Assembly: GCF_002014855.1 (NCBI RefSeq)
Contig: NZ_MUYV01000002.1
Span: forward strand, 1-53,938
Reading direction: 5' to 3'
DNA from: Moraxella porci DSM 25326
Lineage (GTDB): Bacteria > Pseudomonadota > Gammaproteobacteria > Pseudomonadales > Moraxellaceae
Length of the DNA stretch: 53,938 nucleotides
The notes beneath the pieces were generated by a model. The model made no database searches, was not told the origin of the DNA, and saw only the letters and a program-made list of their open reading frames with translations. A program made the position numbers and the translations under genes. Below are positions 19,653 to 28,951 of this stretch, one piece after another; the first letter of the stretch is position 1, and each line of letters starts with the position of its first letter.

Positions 19653-20615
19653 TCATCTTCCAGCTTGTTTGTCAATTTTCATCAGCATCAGCTTCGATGC
19701 CGATAAAACGATGAAACTGATCACAAATAGAATCAACCCCAGATGCAGCAATGATGACAGGTGCATCTCGCTAGAGGCTTCGGCAAATTCATTGGCCAGC
19801 GCCGAGGTGATCGAGACACCTGAGGTGAACAAGCTGGCATTGATGTTAAAGGTATTACCGATCAAAAAAGTCACCGCCATCGTCTCGCCAAGCGCACGAC
19901 CTAGACCCAAGATCAAGCCACCGACGACGCCGACTTTGGTATAAGGCAGCACCACTTTGGTCACCACCTCCCAAGTCGTCGCACCCATGCCATAGGCCGA
20001 TTCTTTGAGCATATCTGGCACCACCATAAAGACATCGCGCATGGTGGCTGCGATGAATGGAATGATCATGATGGCAAGCACAAGACCTGCAGTAAATAGA
20101 CCGATGCCAATCGGTGCGCCCACGAACATTTGGCCGATGATTGGTAAGCTTGCCAAATTATCAATCAACCACGGCTGCACTGTTTCACCGAACCAAGGGG
20201 CGAACACAAACAAACCCCACATGCCATAAATGATCGATGGAATGCCAGCGAGCAGCTCGATGGCGATGCCCAGCGGTTTTTTCAAAAAATTTGGGCAAAG
20301 CTCAGTCAAAAACACCGCGATCCCAAAGCTGACTGGCACAGCGATCACCACAGCGATGATCGAGGTCACCAGCGTGCCATAAATCGGCGCCAAGGCACCA
20401 AATTCACCAGCGACGGGATCCCAATTACTGCTGGTATAAAAACTAAAGCCAAACTCACGAATGCTCGGCAGCGCCCCGATCACCAGCGATACCATGATAC
20501 CGCCTAAGGTCAAAAGCACCAGTAATGCTGACAGCTTGGTCGTCCACACAAAGGCGCTATCCAGACGCTTTTGGCGCGCAAGCTTATTCATCAGGGCTGA
20601 TTGTTGGTTGGTCAT
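19653..20615 (-). CDS. pstC: phosphate ABC transporter permease PstC
   Basis: This inner-membrane permease of about 320 residues partners PstA. It shows [19 protein letters not shown] and the ATPase-contacting loop [14 protein letters not shown], followed by [16 protein letters not shown], which contains the conserved R and E of the PstC channel. The ATG at 20615 follows AGGAAA. The region upstream in frame falls in the hairpin spacer between pstS and pstC and is not part of the protein. Confidence 0.95.
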   Translation of the reverse strand: MTNQQSALMNKLARQKRLDSAFVWTTKLSALLVLLTLGGIMVSLVIGALPSIREFGFSFYTSSNWDPVAGEFGALAPIYGTLVTSIIAVVIAVPVSFGIAVFLTELCPNFLKKPLGIAIELLAGIPSIIYGMWGLFVFAPWFGETVQPWLIDNLASLPIIGQMFVGAPIGIGLFTAGLVLAIMIIPFIAATMRDVFMVVPDMLKESAYGMGATTWEVVTKVVLPYTKVGVVGGLILGLGRALGETMAVTFLIGNTFNINASLFTSGVSITSALANEFAEASSEMHLSSLLHLGLILFVISFIVLSASKLMLMKIDKQAGR

Positions 20616-20658
20616 GTGGAAATTTCCTGTAAATCCTCTGACTGATTTGCCACTTAGA

Positions 20659-20689
20659 CAATGGGCCTGTCTGACGACAAGCCGCATTG
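20659..20689 (-). promoter_or_regulatory. intercistronic hairpin between pstS and pstC
   Basis: On the minus strand GGCTTGTC-GTCA-GACAGGCC, extended by CAATG/CATTG with one bulged base, makes a strong stem in the pstS-pstC spacer. No T-tract follows, so it is probably an RNA-stabilising or processing element rather than a full terminator. It would allow more PstS than permease. Confidence 0.6.
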
Positions 20690-20706
20690 TGATCATTTAT
20701 TATGGA

Positions 20707-21843
20707 TTATTGTGCGTACACAGCGTTGCCATTGGCATCTTTGATCTCATTCCAGCTGGCCTTAAATAGGCTCACTGCTTGATCGCTGAATGGAACATAA
20801 TCCAGATCCAGTGCCGACTGATCACCATTGGTGTAAGCCCAGTCAAAGAACTTCAGCACACCAGCGACTTGCTCAGGATTTTCTGGGTTTTTGTGTACGA
20901 TGATAAAAGTGGCAGCAGCGATTGGCCATGCGCCTGCGGTCGCTGAGTTGGTCAAGACTTGGTTAAAGCCAGGTGCTTGTGACCAGTCGATGTCACCGGC
21001 AGCCGCGAAGCTGTCTGCTGATGGCTGTACAAATTCACCGGCAGCATTTTTCAGTGCCACATGCGCCATGCCATTTTGTTTGGCGTAGGCATATTCAACA
21101 TAGCCGATTGAGTTTTTGATACGGCCAACATAACTTGCCACGCCTTCGTTACCTTTACCAGCAGCACCTGAGGCAGCGGTTGGCCATTTGATGGCTTTAT
21201 CTACACCCACCGAGCTTGCCCAGTCGGTCGAGACTTTATTTAGATAATCGGTAAAGTTAAAGGTCGTGCCAGAACCATCTGAGCGAAATACCGTGGTGAT
21301 GTCAGCATCTGGCAAGGTCAACTCTGGATTTAGTGCAGTGATGGCAGCGTCATTCCACTTGGTGATTTTACCAAGGTAGATATTCGCCAAAGTCTCGCCA
21401 TCCAATTTTAGTGCGCCAGGCTCGATGCCATCGATGTTCACCACAGGGACGACGCCACCGATGACAGTTGGGAACTGTACCAGATTTTCTGCGGTCAGCT
21501 CTTCTACTGTTAGAGGCGCATCCGATGCACCAAAATCAACGGTCTTGGCGATGATTTGCTTGATGCCGCCAGATGAACCGATAGACTGGTAGTTCACTTG
21601 GCCGTTGGTGGCTGCACGGAAATCCGCTGACCACTTAGCATAGATAGGCTGCGGGAATGATGCGCCTGCGCCAGTGATATTGATGGCGACTTGCTCGGTG
21701 GCAGTAGGGGCGCTGTCAGCAGGTGCGGCGGTGGCTGGTGCTGGCTCTGTGGTTGCTTGTTGTGCAGTGTTGTTATTACCACAAGCGCTCAAAGCGATGG
21801 CTGCAACGACAGACAGGCTGATCAGTTTTAGATTGGTTTTCAT
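20707..21843 (-). CDS. pstS: phosphate-binding lipoprotein PstS
   Basis: PstS captures phosphate in the periplasm for PstCAB. The protein of about 378 residues has a signal sequence ending in LSAC, so it is a lipoprotein (acylated Cys21) rather than the soluble E. coli type. A low-complexity Ala/Thr/Pro linker follows. The binding domain has GAGASFPQPIYAKW, the GSSGGIKQI loop, DFGASDAPL and FRSDGSGTTFNFTDYL, all phosphate-contacting motifs. Two adjacent ATGs exist; the second has better spacing from GGAG. Expression is expected from the PhoB site array upstream. Confidence 0.96.
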   Translation of the reverse strand: MKTNLKLISLSVVAAIALSACGNNNTAQQATTEPAPATAAPADSAPTATEQVAINITGAGASFPQPIYAKWSADFRAATNGQVNYQSIGSSGGIKQIIAKTVDFGASDAPLTVEELTAENLVQFPTVIGGVVPVVNIDGIEPGALKLDGETLANIYLGKITKWNDAAITALNPELTLPDADITTVFRSDGSGTTFNFTDYLNKVSTDWASSVGVDKAIKWPTAASGAAGKGNEGVASYVGRIKNSIGYVEYAYAKQNGMAHVALKNAAGEFVQPSADSFAAAGDIDWSQAPGFNQVLTNSATAGAWPIAAATFIIVHKNPENPEQVAGVLKFFDWAYTNGDQSALDLDYVPFSDQAVSLFKASWNEIKDANGNAVYAQ

Positions 21844-21902
21844 CATGACTCCATGAATAAAGTTGGATAATTAAAAAGGAGGTTATCACTAAAGTTAAGC
21901 GT

Positions 21903-21978
21903 ATTTTAGTGAGATCAGATGACGATTTGATGACTGATCAATGACGGTTTTGTGAAAATTAGATGACAGTTTTATGAC
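21903..21978 (-). promoter_or_regulatory. extended Pho box array and pstS promoter
   Basis: On the minus strand GTCAT half-sites occur at an exact 11-bp period. Their plus-strand positions begin at 21919, 21930, 21941, 21963 and 21974, with a degenerate sixth (TTCAC) at 21952. The distal pair reads TTGTCATAAAACTGTCAT, a near-perfect PhoB site. A -10 TAAAAT (21903-21908) lies 10 bp after the last half-site, the standard geometry of PhoB-activated promoters without a -35. Confidence 0.9.
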
Positions 21979-22177
21979 AACACCTCACCACGCAAGATTA
22001 CCAAGATCAAACTTTAGCCATCACAAGATCTTTGGATAAATTTGTGAATTTTTGTTGTTTTGGCTAGGATTTATGACAGGCTTTGGTTTATAATCGCTAC
22101 AATAGATAACAACCGTTCATCTGTATGATGAACTCAGTGATGCTTGCCCATATGGCAAATAAAAAAGGATGATGACG

Positions 22178-22999
22178 ATGAATACACTAAAAAAAGGCCT
22201 ACTGACTGTCACTTTATCGGCAGCGGCGATTGCGCCCATTGCTGGCTGTAGCAGCACGACAAGTGCAGGCGCAGTCGGTGCTGATCGCAAGCAGCTGTTA
22301 CTCGTGTCAAGTCAACAGATTCTACAACTCTCTAATCAAGCGTATCTTGAGACCATCAATGCTGCGCGCGCCAAAGGCAAGCTTGACACCAATTACGCCC
22401 AAGTGCAGCGTCTGCGCCGCATCGCCAATCATCTGATTCCACAGACTGCTGTATTGCGCCCCGATGCCACCAGTTGGGATTGGAAAGTACATGCCATCAC
22501 CGACAATCAAATCAATGCCTATGTGATGCCGGGTGGCAAAATCGTCTTTTATACTGGCATCATCGAGCGCCTAAACCTGACCGATGCTGAGATCGCTGCC
22601 ATCATGGGTCATGAGATGGCGCATGCACTGCGCGAACATTCACGCGAAAAAGCCAGCCGCGGCGTCGCCACCTCGAGCGCCATCGGTATCGCTGCCAGCG
22701 CCCTTGGCCTATCCAGCGGTCAAGCACAGTTGGTTGGTTTGGCAGGCGATTTGGGTCTGAACTTGCCGCACTCACGCACCCAAGAAGCCGAAGCTGACCG
22801 CATCGGGCTTGAGCTGATGGCGCGCGCAGGTTACAACCCTAATGCCGCGATCAGCCTATGGCAAAAGATGCAAGCATCAGGCGGTGGTTCAATGCCGCAG
22901 TTTTTGAGTACGCACCCAAGTTCAGCTAACCGCATCAGTAACTTACAAGCCTTGGTGCCGACAGTGATGCCGCTGTACGAAGCCGCCCCAAAACGCTAA
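22178..22999 (+). CDS. M48-family zinc metalloprotease lipoprotein
   Basis: This protein of about 273 residues has a lipobox IAGC (Cys24), so it is envelope-anchored. The peptidase domain has the zinc motif HEMAH at 145-149 and the third ligand in EADRIG at about 205-210. It resembles LoiP (YggG)-type M48B proteases, which act in outer-membrane quality control. The ATG at 22178 lies eight bases from AAGGA; two ATGs just upstream are too close to the ribosome site. A TATAAT-like -10 lies at about 22089-22094. Confidence 0.9.
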   Translation: MNTLKKGLLTVTLSAAAIAPIAGCSSTTSAGAVGADRKQLLLVSSQQILQLSNQAYLETINAARAKGKLDTNYAQVQRLRRIANHLIPQTAVLRPDATSWDWKVHAITDNQINAYVMPGGKIVFYTGIIERLNLTDAEIAAIMGHEMAHALREHSREKASRGVATSSAIGIAASALGLSSGQAQLVGLAGDLGLNLPHSRTQEAEADRIGLELMARAGYNPNAAISLWQKMQASGGGSMPQFLSTHPSSANRISNLQALVPTVMPLYEAAPKR

Positions 23000-23021
23000 T
23001 ACGACCAAGCCGAGACTGACG

Positions 23022-23339
23022 ATGACAAACACCACCACTGCCCTACAATCTGCGATGGCTAGCCTTAGCCCCACCCATCTGACGCTAGAAAACGAAAGCC
23101 ATATGCACGCAGGATACTTTGAGGGCAAAGAAAGCCATTTTAAATTGGTGATTGTAAGTCAAGCCTTTGATGGGCTGCGTCTGGCTGCTCGCCATCAAAA
23201 AGTCTATGCCGAAGTCGCCCCGTACCTGACAGCCAATGGCGGTACGGTGCATGCGTTGGCGATTCATGCTTATACGCCTGATGAGTGGGCAGGCATGACG
23301 CAGGCGCCTGACAGTCCGCTGTGTGCGTCCCGCCGTTAA
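23022..23339 (+). CDS. BolA-family protein
   Basis: This 105-residue protein has the BolA class II KH-like fold, with LTLENESHMHAGYFEGKESHFKL (read in parts), FDGLRLAARHQKVY and the conserved HALAIHAYTPDEW end. The conserved HxH and histidine pattern used for Fe-S sharing with monothiol glutaredoxins is present. It lies 22 nt after the M48 protease gene. It is longer and of a different subtype from the IbaG-like gene at 36428-36670. Confidence 0.9.
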   Translation: MTNTTTALQSAMASLSPTHLTLENESHMHAGYFEGKESHFKLVIVSQAFDGLRLAARHQKVYAEVAPYLTANGGTVHALAIHAYTPDEWAGMTQAPDSPLCASRR

Positions 23340-23363
23340 CTATTTTGGGCATTGCCCGTGTTG

Positions 23364-23399
23364 GCTTGGTAGGCTTAATATGCATGCCAAGCGTTTTTT
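23364..23399 (+). terminator. probable terminator after bolA
   Basis: GCTTGG and CCAAGC pair around a long loop and are followed by GTTTTTT, between the bolA-like gene and the next lipoprotein. Confidence 0.55.
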
Positions 23400-23420
23400 C
23401 CTTGATATCAAAAGGTGTTT

Positions 23421-23816
23421 ATGAAAGCATTATTCATCGCAGGCATCGCTGCTACGACAGTTTTGGCAGGCTGTGCCACCACAGGTCAAGTTGCTCCGCA
23501 ATATGTCAATCCAACGACTTATCAAAACTATGACTGCAATACCTTGCAATCAGAAGTCACTCGTGTCACCAAATTGGTTGAGCAAACTCAAAACCAACAA
23601 ATTGGCCTATCATCAACAGGTATCGGCATCGGCATTACTGGCGGTCGTCATGGCATCTACCCAACGATCAGCCTAGGCATGGGTAGTGGCAGCAGTCAGC
23701 GTGCCACCAAGCAAAATACCCTATCTCGCCTATACGGTGAGCATGATGCGATGATCGTCACCGCTCGCCAAAAAGGCTGTGCCTTTGCTCAAGGTATCAA
23801 AATCTACGGAGAATAA
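23421..23816 (+). CDS. small putative lipoprotein
   Basis: This 131-residue protein starts MKALFIAGIAATTVLAGCA with lipobox LAGC. The mature part has a short helical NCDTLQSEV-like segment (YDCNTLQSEVTRVTKLVEQT) and a glycine-rich stretch, GIGIGITGGRHGIYPTISLG. AAGGTG precedes the ATG. Its stop is 3 nt before the SulP transporter start, whose ribosome site lies inside this gene's last codons, so the two are coupled. Function is unknown; a role tied to the transporter is inferred from linkage only. Confidence 0.8.
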   Translation: MKALFIAGIAATTVLAGCATTGQVAPQYVNPTTYQNYDCNTLQSEVTRVTKLVEQTQNQQIGLSSTGIGIGITGGRHGIYPTISLGMGSGSSQRATKQNTLSRLYGEHDAMIVTARQKGCAFAQGIKIYGE

Positions 23817-23819
23817 TCC

Positions 23820-25517
23820 ATGAGATTGCAAAATCTACTACCCAACTGGGTTTTGCAATTCATCGACTCACCTCGCACCGCCATCCCTGAAGTCTATGCA
23901 GGACTGATGATGGCGGTGCTTGTCATTCCCCAAAGCCTAGGCTATGCTGCCCTAGCAGGCCTGCCACCCATTATGGGTCTGTATGCGTCCATCGTACCTG
24001 TGATGGTTTATGCTTATATCGGCTCAAGCAGTGTCTCAGCCGTTGGACCTGTCGCAATCACCGCCATCATGACCGCTGGTGCTTTATCAAACTATGCCAC
24101 GGGTAGTTTGCAGTATGTGTCACTTGCCATCACCTTGGCATTGATGGTTGGGGTGATTTTGTGGTTGGGCAGTCTGATTCGCTTGGGCTGGATCATGCAG
24201 TTCGTCAGTCGTGGTGTGGCGGCAGGCTTTATCAGCGGCTCAGCGGTACTGATTATCATCAGTCAGTTTAAGAATCTATTGGGCATCAATATCAATACCG
24301 ATAGCCTAATTTCACTGACGACCAGCATCTATCAAAATACGCAGCCGATTCATCAGCTCACCTTGGCGATTGGGCTTGGAGCATTGGCATTGCTCATCAT
24401 CAGTCGCTATGCCGAGCGGTGGGTGTGGGGCTGGCTACCGACACGACTGATGGGCTTTGGCAATCGGCTGTTTGTGATTCTTTTGGTTGCCTGTAGCATT
24501 TATTTGAGCGGGCAGTATCAGCTTGGCGAGCTTGGGCTGCGAGTGTTGGACGCACCACCGACAGGCCTTATGATGCCAAAACTGCCGATATTTGGCATCA
24601 ATACGCTCATTGAGCTGTTGCCATCAGCATTATTGATTGCCTTAATTGCTTTTATCTCAAGCAGCACCATCTCAGCACAGTATGCTAGAGTGCGTGGCGA
24701 ATCGTATGATGCCAGCCAAGAGATGAAAGGGCTTGGTTTTGCCAATATCGCAAGCGGACTGTTTGGTGGATTTGTGGTGGCAGGCGGGATTTCTCGCACC
24801 AGTCTCAACTTATCGGTGGGTGCCAATTCGCCTTTAGCATCGTTCATTTGTGCTGTCGGCATCTTATTGATTTTATTGTTTTTTGGTCAGTATTTGGCAG
24901 GACTGCCTTATGTCATCTTGGCAGCGGTGATTATCAGCTCAGTCTTTAGTATGATTGATACCAAGACGCTGATGGATGCGTGGCGATACGATCAAGCGGA
25001 TGCTTTATGCTTTGTATTGACTTTTGGTACAGCGATCATCTTTGGGCTCAATGTCGGCTTGGTGGTTGGTCTGCTTGCCAGTTTTGCGATGATGGTATAT
25101 CGCACACACCAAGTGCATATCGCCGTGGTGGGACGAGTGGGCGACAGCGAGCATTTTCGCAATATCCATCGGCATACAGCGACGACTTATGCAGGCTTGC
25201 TGTTATTACGCATCGATGAGAGCCTGTATTTTGGCAATGCCCAAACCGTGCACGCACAGCTGACTCAGCTGATGGCAGATGAGACGATTGATGACATTGT
25301 ACTGATTATGACAGCGGTGAATCATGTCGATTTATCCGCCCAAGAGATGCTTTATGATTTTAATCAAGAATGTATCAAAGCAGCTAAGCGGCTGCACTTT
25401 GCCGAAATCAAAGGCCCTGTGATGGATGTGCTTAGACATAGTGCGGTGATTGAACAGCTGTCAGGGCAGGTATTTTTGAGCGTCAATCAGGCGGTGGCAT
25501 CACTCAAACGCTCATAA
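23820..25517 (+). CDS. SulP-family anion transporter with STAS domain
   Basis: This 565-residue inner-membrane protein has about 12-14 spans in the SLC26/SulP fold. It starts with the sulfate-transporter signature AGLMMAVLVIPQSLGYAALAGLPPIMGLYAS (read in parts). A core GGFVVAGGISRTSLNLSVGANSPLAS region follows, and a C-terminal STAS domain from about residue 450, with LLLRIDESLYFGNA. Family members carry sulfate, bicarbonate, fumarate or other anions; the substrate cannot be read here. It is translationally coupled to the preceding lipoprotein. Confidence 0.93.
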   Translation: MRLQNLLPNWVLQFIDSPRTAIPEVYAGLMMAVLVIPQSLGYAALAGLPPIMGLYASIVPVMVYAYIGSSSVSAVGPVAITAIMTAGALSNYATGSLQYVSLAITLALMVGVILWLGSLIRLGWIMQFVSRGVAAGFISGSAVLIIISQFKNLLGININTDSLISLTTSIYQNTQPIHQLTLAIGLGALALLIISRYAERWVWGWLPTRLMGFGNRLFVILLVACSIYLSGQYQLGELGLRVLDAPPTGLMMPKLPIFGINTLIELLPSALLIALIAFISSSTISAQYARVRGESYDASQEMKGLGFANIASGLFGGFVVAGGISRTSLNLSVGANSPLASFICAVGILLILLFFGQYLAGLPYVILAAVIISSVFSMIDTKTLMDAWRYDQADALCFVLTFGTAIIFGLNVGLVVGLLASFAMMVYRTHQVHIAVVGRVGDSEHFRNIHRHTATTYAGLLLLRIDESLYFGNAQTVHAQLTQLMADETIDDIVLIMTAVNHVDLSAQEMLYDFNQECIKAAKRLHFAEIKGPVMDVLRHSAVIEQLSGQVFLSVNQAVASLKRS

Positions 25518-25631
25518 GCTTATGCCAAATCAAGATTGCAAAGCGATTGGGATTTCGCTAATATATTCAAAAATTGAAAATCATATAGATTATAAAGTCA
25601 TTTTTGGAATATTTATTTGCGGAAAATTGCC

Positions 25632-25964
25632 ATGTCTCATCACGCCATCACACTGTATAAGCAAATTCACCCAAGCCAATGCCAAACCCTTGCCAATCTT
25701 GGTTTCAAAAGCCTGATTAACTTACGCTTTGATGATGAAATTGAGCATCAGCCAAGCCATAAGAGCATTCAGCACAGTGCCGAAGCTGTGGGTATTTGCT
25801 ATGCACATCTGCCGATTGATGGCTCAGAATGCGTGGATAAGGCAATAGTGGCAAGCTTTGCGCAGCTGATTCATGAGCTGCCCAAGCCTGTGATGGTGTT
25901 TTGTGGAACAGGCGCACGAGCCAAACGCTTGTATCAGTGTGCTTTGATCTCTGGACTGATATGA
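25632..25964 (+). CDS. DUF442 / beta-lactamase hydrolase-like phosphatase-fold protein
   Basis: This 110-residue protein resembles the DUF442 (TIGR01244) group, with a dual-specificity phosphatase fold. It begins with the ITLYKQIHPSQCQTLANLGFKSLINLR-type segment (read in parts), and the active-site-like loop is FCGTGARAKRLYQ, a C-x4-R pattern. Relatives are fused to or encoded near sulfide dioxygenases; none is seen here. The ATG at 25632 follows GGAAA. Confidence 0.75.
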   Translation: MSHHAITLYKQIHPSQCQTLANLGFKSLINLRFDDEIEHQPSHKSIQHSAEAVGICYAHLPIDGSECVDKAIVASFAQLIHELPKPVMVFCGTGARAKRLYQCALISGLI

Positions 25965-25970
25965 TTGTTC

Positions 25971-26011
25971 AAAAAAATGCCTGCATCCCACAAGATGACA
26001 GGCGTTTTTTT
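25971..26011. terminator. bidirectional terminator
   Basis: AAAAAAATGCCTG(C)ATC and GATGACAGGCGTTTTTTT pair between the convergent DUF442 and rluA-like genes. Confidence 0.8.
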
Positions 26012-26027
26012 GGGCATAACTATGGTG

Positions 26028-26756
26028 CTAAAATGGCACATCACTTTGCCAATCCATCCACACGCCGTGCGTGGGGTGCTTTAGGCGTAGCTTGTGGGCG
26101 TGTAGGTTGAGTCGTGGCGAGAGTGCCAAGGCGGTATCTTCGGCATAAATCGGATCGCCAATCATCACATGGCCGATATGCACCATATGCACGCGCAGCT
26201 GATGACTGCGGCCTGTGATGGGCTTTAACGCCACTCGAGTGACTGGGTGCGATTTGCCAGTGCTGTCTTGGCGTAGTTCGTGATGCAGTACTTCATAGTG
26301 TGTCAAGGCACGCTTATCCCAATGCATATCCACGATGTGTCGCGGCTTGGTTGATGGCTCATAGCGAACTGGCACATCGATGACGCCTTTTTTATCATCC
26401 AGCACGATACTGCCCATGACCACCGCTTGATATTCTTTTTGGGGAATGCGGTCAATGAACTGCTTGCTGATATGCGTCTGTGCATCACTGTGCTTGGCAA
26501 AGATAATCAAGCCTGATGTGTCCATATCTAGCCTGTGGATGAGCTTGACTTCAGGGTTTACTCGTAGCAGTCGAGATTGTAGGCTTACCTTGAGTAGTCG
26601 CCCATCGACGCTCAATAGTCCAGCAGGCTTATCCAGCACCCAAATATCCTCATCTTCATAAATGGTGATGGATTTGGCAAAATCTTGAAAAAATTCAATC
26701 GGTTGGCTATTTTCACGCTCATTCATCTGAGCGATATCAGCATCAGTTAGGGTCAT
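26028..26756 (-). CDS. RluA-family RNA pseudouridine synthase
   Basis: This protein of about 242 residues isomerises uridine in rRNA or tRNA. The active-site motif HRLDMDTSGL has the catalytic Asp77. VLDKPAGLLSV near residue 40 and PITGRSHQLRVHM at the end are family hallmarks. No S4 domain is present, so it is closer to RluA (23S U746 and tRNA U32) than to RluC or RluD. The ATG at 26756 is used, although no strong ribosome site precedes it. Confidence 0.9.
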   Translation of the reverse strand: MTLTDADIAQMNERENSQPIEFFQDFAKSITIYEDEDIWVLDKPAGLLSVDGRLLKVSLQSRLLRVNPEVKLIHRLDMDTSGLIIFAKHSDAQTHISKQFIDRIPQKEYQAVVMGSIVLDDKKGVIDVPVRYEPSTKPRHIVDMHWDKRALTHYEVLHHELRQDSTGKSHPVTRVALKPITGRSHQLRVHMVHIGHVMIGDPIYAEDTALALSPRLNLHAHKLRLKHPTHGVWMDWQSDVPF

Positions 26757-26960
26757 AATCAATTCAATCAATCGGTATCTTTGATAAATTCAATCGCCGC
26801 CATCAAGCCTTTGGCGATAAAGCCTGTTATTATAGCATGACTGATGCCAAAAGGCGTGTTTTCATCACGGGTGGCGGTAGGGCTTGAAATTTATCGCCTT
26901 CATGACCATCTATGTGTTACACCCAATATATTTTTGATTTTTTTGAAAAGGTAGAAAGTT

Positions 26961-27281
26961 ATGTCAATCGTAAATGCAACCGATGCCAGCTTTGATGCTG
27001 AAGTTCTAGGTTCTGATGAAGTGGTTTTGGTCGATTTTTGGGCAACTTGGTGTGGCCCATGCCGTCAAATCGCCCCAATCCTAGAAGAGCTTGCCGATGA
27101 TTATGCCGGCAAAGTCAAAATCGTCAAAGTCGATGTCGATGCCAACCCAGAATCGGCAGCGCGTTTTGGCATCCGCAGCATCCCAACGCTATTTGTTTTC
27201 AAAGGCGGTGAGCGTGTTGAAGCGGTCGTTGGCGGCCGTCCAAAATCAGAATTTGCAGCACTGCTAGATAAGCATCTGTAA
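26961..27281 (+). CDS. trxA: thioredoxin 1
   Basis: This 106-residue cytosolic dithiol reductant serves ribonucleotide reductase, methionine sulfoxide reductases and others. The active site WCGPC is at residues 30-34. The buried Asp (VLVDFWA, D25), the cis-proline in SIPTLFVF and the C-terminal [16 protein letters not shown] are all in place. AAAGG precedes the ATG. The gene lies directly upstream of rho, the same order as in E. coli. Confidence 0.97.
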   Translation: MSIVNATDASFDAEVLGSDEVVLVDFWATWCGPCRQIAPILEELADDYAGKVKIVKVDVDANPESAARFGIRSIPTLFVFKGGERVEAVVGGRPKSEFAALLDKHL

Positions 27282-27299
27282 TCCATCTGCTAAGATTTG

Positions 27300-27327
27300 C
27301 CCGATTTGATCATCAAGTCGGGTTTTT
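27300..27327 (+). terminator. intrinsic terminator after trxA
   Basis: CCCGATTTGAT and ATCAAGTCGGG (one G-U pair) are followed by TTTTT, 18 nt after the trxA stop. Confidence 0.82.
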
Positions 27328-27403
27328 CATTGGCTGCTAATCAGTGATCCTTTGGTCAGCATACGACAGGCTTTATTGATTTCGCCTTTTTATGCACAAA
27401 TGC

Positions 27404-27432
27404 TTGACAACGCCGTGATTTACCCTTAATAT
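27404..27432 (+). promoter_or_regulatory. promoter of rho
   Basis: TTGACA (27404-27409) and TAATAT (27427-27432) are separated by 17 bp, upstream of the rho leader. Confidence 0.8.
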
Positions 27433-27441
27433 GATGCCACC

Positions 27442-27478
27442 TGCAATCCCCTTCTTTCGATTGCATTTTTTCTTTTTT
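27442..27478 (+). promoter_or_regulatory. terminator-like hairpin in the rho leader
   Basis: TGCAATC and GATTGCA form a 7-bp stem around a 10-nt loop. TTTTTTCTTTTTT follows, between the rho promoter and the rho start codon. This has the form of an intrinsic terminator, so it may attenuate rho transcription. Confidence 0.6.
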
Positions 27479-27540
27479 ATCCCAAGCCATTCATCAATCC
27501 GCACCAATCTGGATGCGTTACTCTTACACGCTACCTATCT

Positions 27541-28809
27541 ATGAATCTAACCGAATTAAAACGAAAATCCGTTGGCGAACTGCTTGCCATCGCTGAAGCC
27601 ATGGGTCTTGATAATATGGCTCGTAGCCGCAAACAAGACATCATTTTTGCCATCCTAAAGACGCACGCGCGTAACGGCGAAGCCATCTATGGTGATGGCG
27701 TACTTGAGATTTTGCCTGACGGCTTTGGTTTTTTGCGTTCATCTGAAGGCTCGTACCTAGCTGGCCCTGATGACATCTATGTCAGCCCAAGCCAAATCCG
27801 CCGCTTTAACCTACAAACAGGCGACTCCATCGCAGGTCAGATCCGCCCGCCCAAAGATTCTGAGCGTTATTTTGCACTGCTTAAGGTCAGCGAAATCAAC
27901 TTTGACACTCCTGATCGTAGTCGTCACAAGCTGATTTTTGAAAACTTGACACCGCTATTCCCAACCGAACAACTAGTACTTGAAACAGGTAACGGCACAA
28001 CCGAAGATTTAACTGGTCGTATCATTGACTTGATTGCCCCAATCGGCAAAGGTCAGCGCTCCATCATCGTCGCCCCACCCAAGGCAGGTAAGACGGTGCT
28101 GCTACAAACCATCGCCCAATCCATCACACGCAATCATCCAGAGTGCTATCTGATCGTCCTGCTGATCGATGAACGCCCAGAAGAGGTCACCGAGATGCAG
28201 CGTACTGTGCGTGGTGAAGTTGTCGCATCGACCTTTGATGAGCCGCCGCAGCGCCATATTCAGGTCGCTGAGATGGTCATCGAAAAAGCCAAGCGACTCG
28301 TTGAACACAAACAAGATGTCATCATCCTACTAGACTCCATCACTCGCCTAGCCCGCGCTTATAATACTGTGATTCCTTCATCAGGCAAAGTGCTCACAGG
28401 TGGTGTTGATGCCAATGCGCTAGAGCGTCCGAAGCGTTTTTTTGGTGCGGCGCGTAATGTCGAAGAAGGTGGCAGCCTGACCATCATCTCAACGGCACTG
28501 ATTGACACTGGCTCGAAGATGGACAGCGTGATTTTTGAAGAATTTAAAGGCACAGGCAACCAAGAAATTACCCTTGAGCGTGATCTGGCCGAACGCCGCA
28601 TCTTCCCTGCGATCAATATCAAAAAATCCAGCACACGCCGTGAAGAGCGCCTACTTGATGAAGACACCCTGCGCCGTGTATGGATTTTGCGTAAGCTGAT
28701 GCAGCCGATGGACGACTCACAAGCCACCGAATTTTTGCTTGAGCGACTCAAAGATTCTAAGACCAACGAAGAGTTCTTTGAGCAGATGATCAAAAAAGCC
28801 CAAAGCTAA
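27541..28809 (+). CDS. rho: transcription termination factor Rho
   Basis: Rho is a hexameric RNA-dependent ATPase helicase that releases transcripts. The 422-residue protein has the N-terminal helical domain [15 protein letters not shown] and the primary RNA-binding OB fold with GFGFLR at 61-66. The P-loop PPKAGKT is at 179-185. Walker [17 protein letters not shown], the Q loop and the R loop ([17 protein letters not shown]) complete the core. No long insertion is present. No strong ribosome site precedes the ATG, and a terminator-like hairpin sits in the leader, both consistent with tight self-control. Confidence 0.98.
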   Translation: MNLTELKRKSVGELLAIAEAMGLDNMARSRKQDIIFAILKTHARNGEAIYGDGVLEILPDGFGFLRSSEGSYLAGPDDIYVSPSQIRRFNLQTGDSIAGQIRPPKDSERYFALLKVSEINFDTPDRSRHKLIFENLTPLFPTEQLVLETGNGTTEDLTGRIIDLIAPIGKGQRSIIVAPPKAGKTVLLQTIAQSITRNHPECYLIVLLIDERPEEVTEMQRTVRGEVVASTFDEPPQRHIQVAEMVIEKAKRLVEHKQDVIILLDSITRLARAYNTVIPSSGKVLTGGVDANALERPKRFFGAARNVEEGGSLTIISTALIDTGSKMDSVIFEEFKGTGNQEITLERDLAERRIFPAINIKKSSTRREERLLDEDTLRRVWILRKLMQPMDDSQATEFLLERLKDSKTNEEFFEQMIKKAQS

Positions 28810-28951
28810 ATCGTTTCGCATATCAGCTTTGGCATTATTTAGAAAGCAACACATGTTCACAAGTTTACAAAAATTACTGTCATATGATTGTAATATGAAA
28901 AAATATGTGCTAACATAACCGCATCACCGAAAGCTTAACGCAATTTTATTG

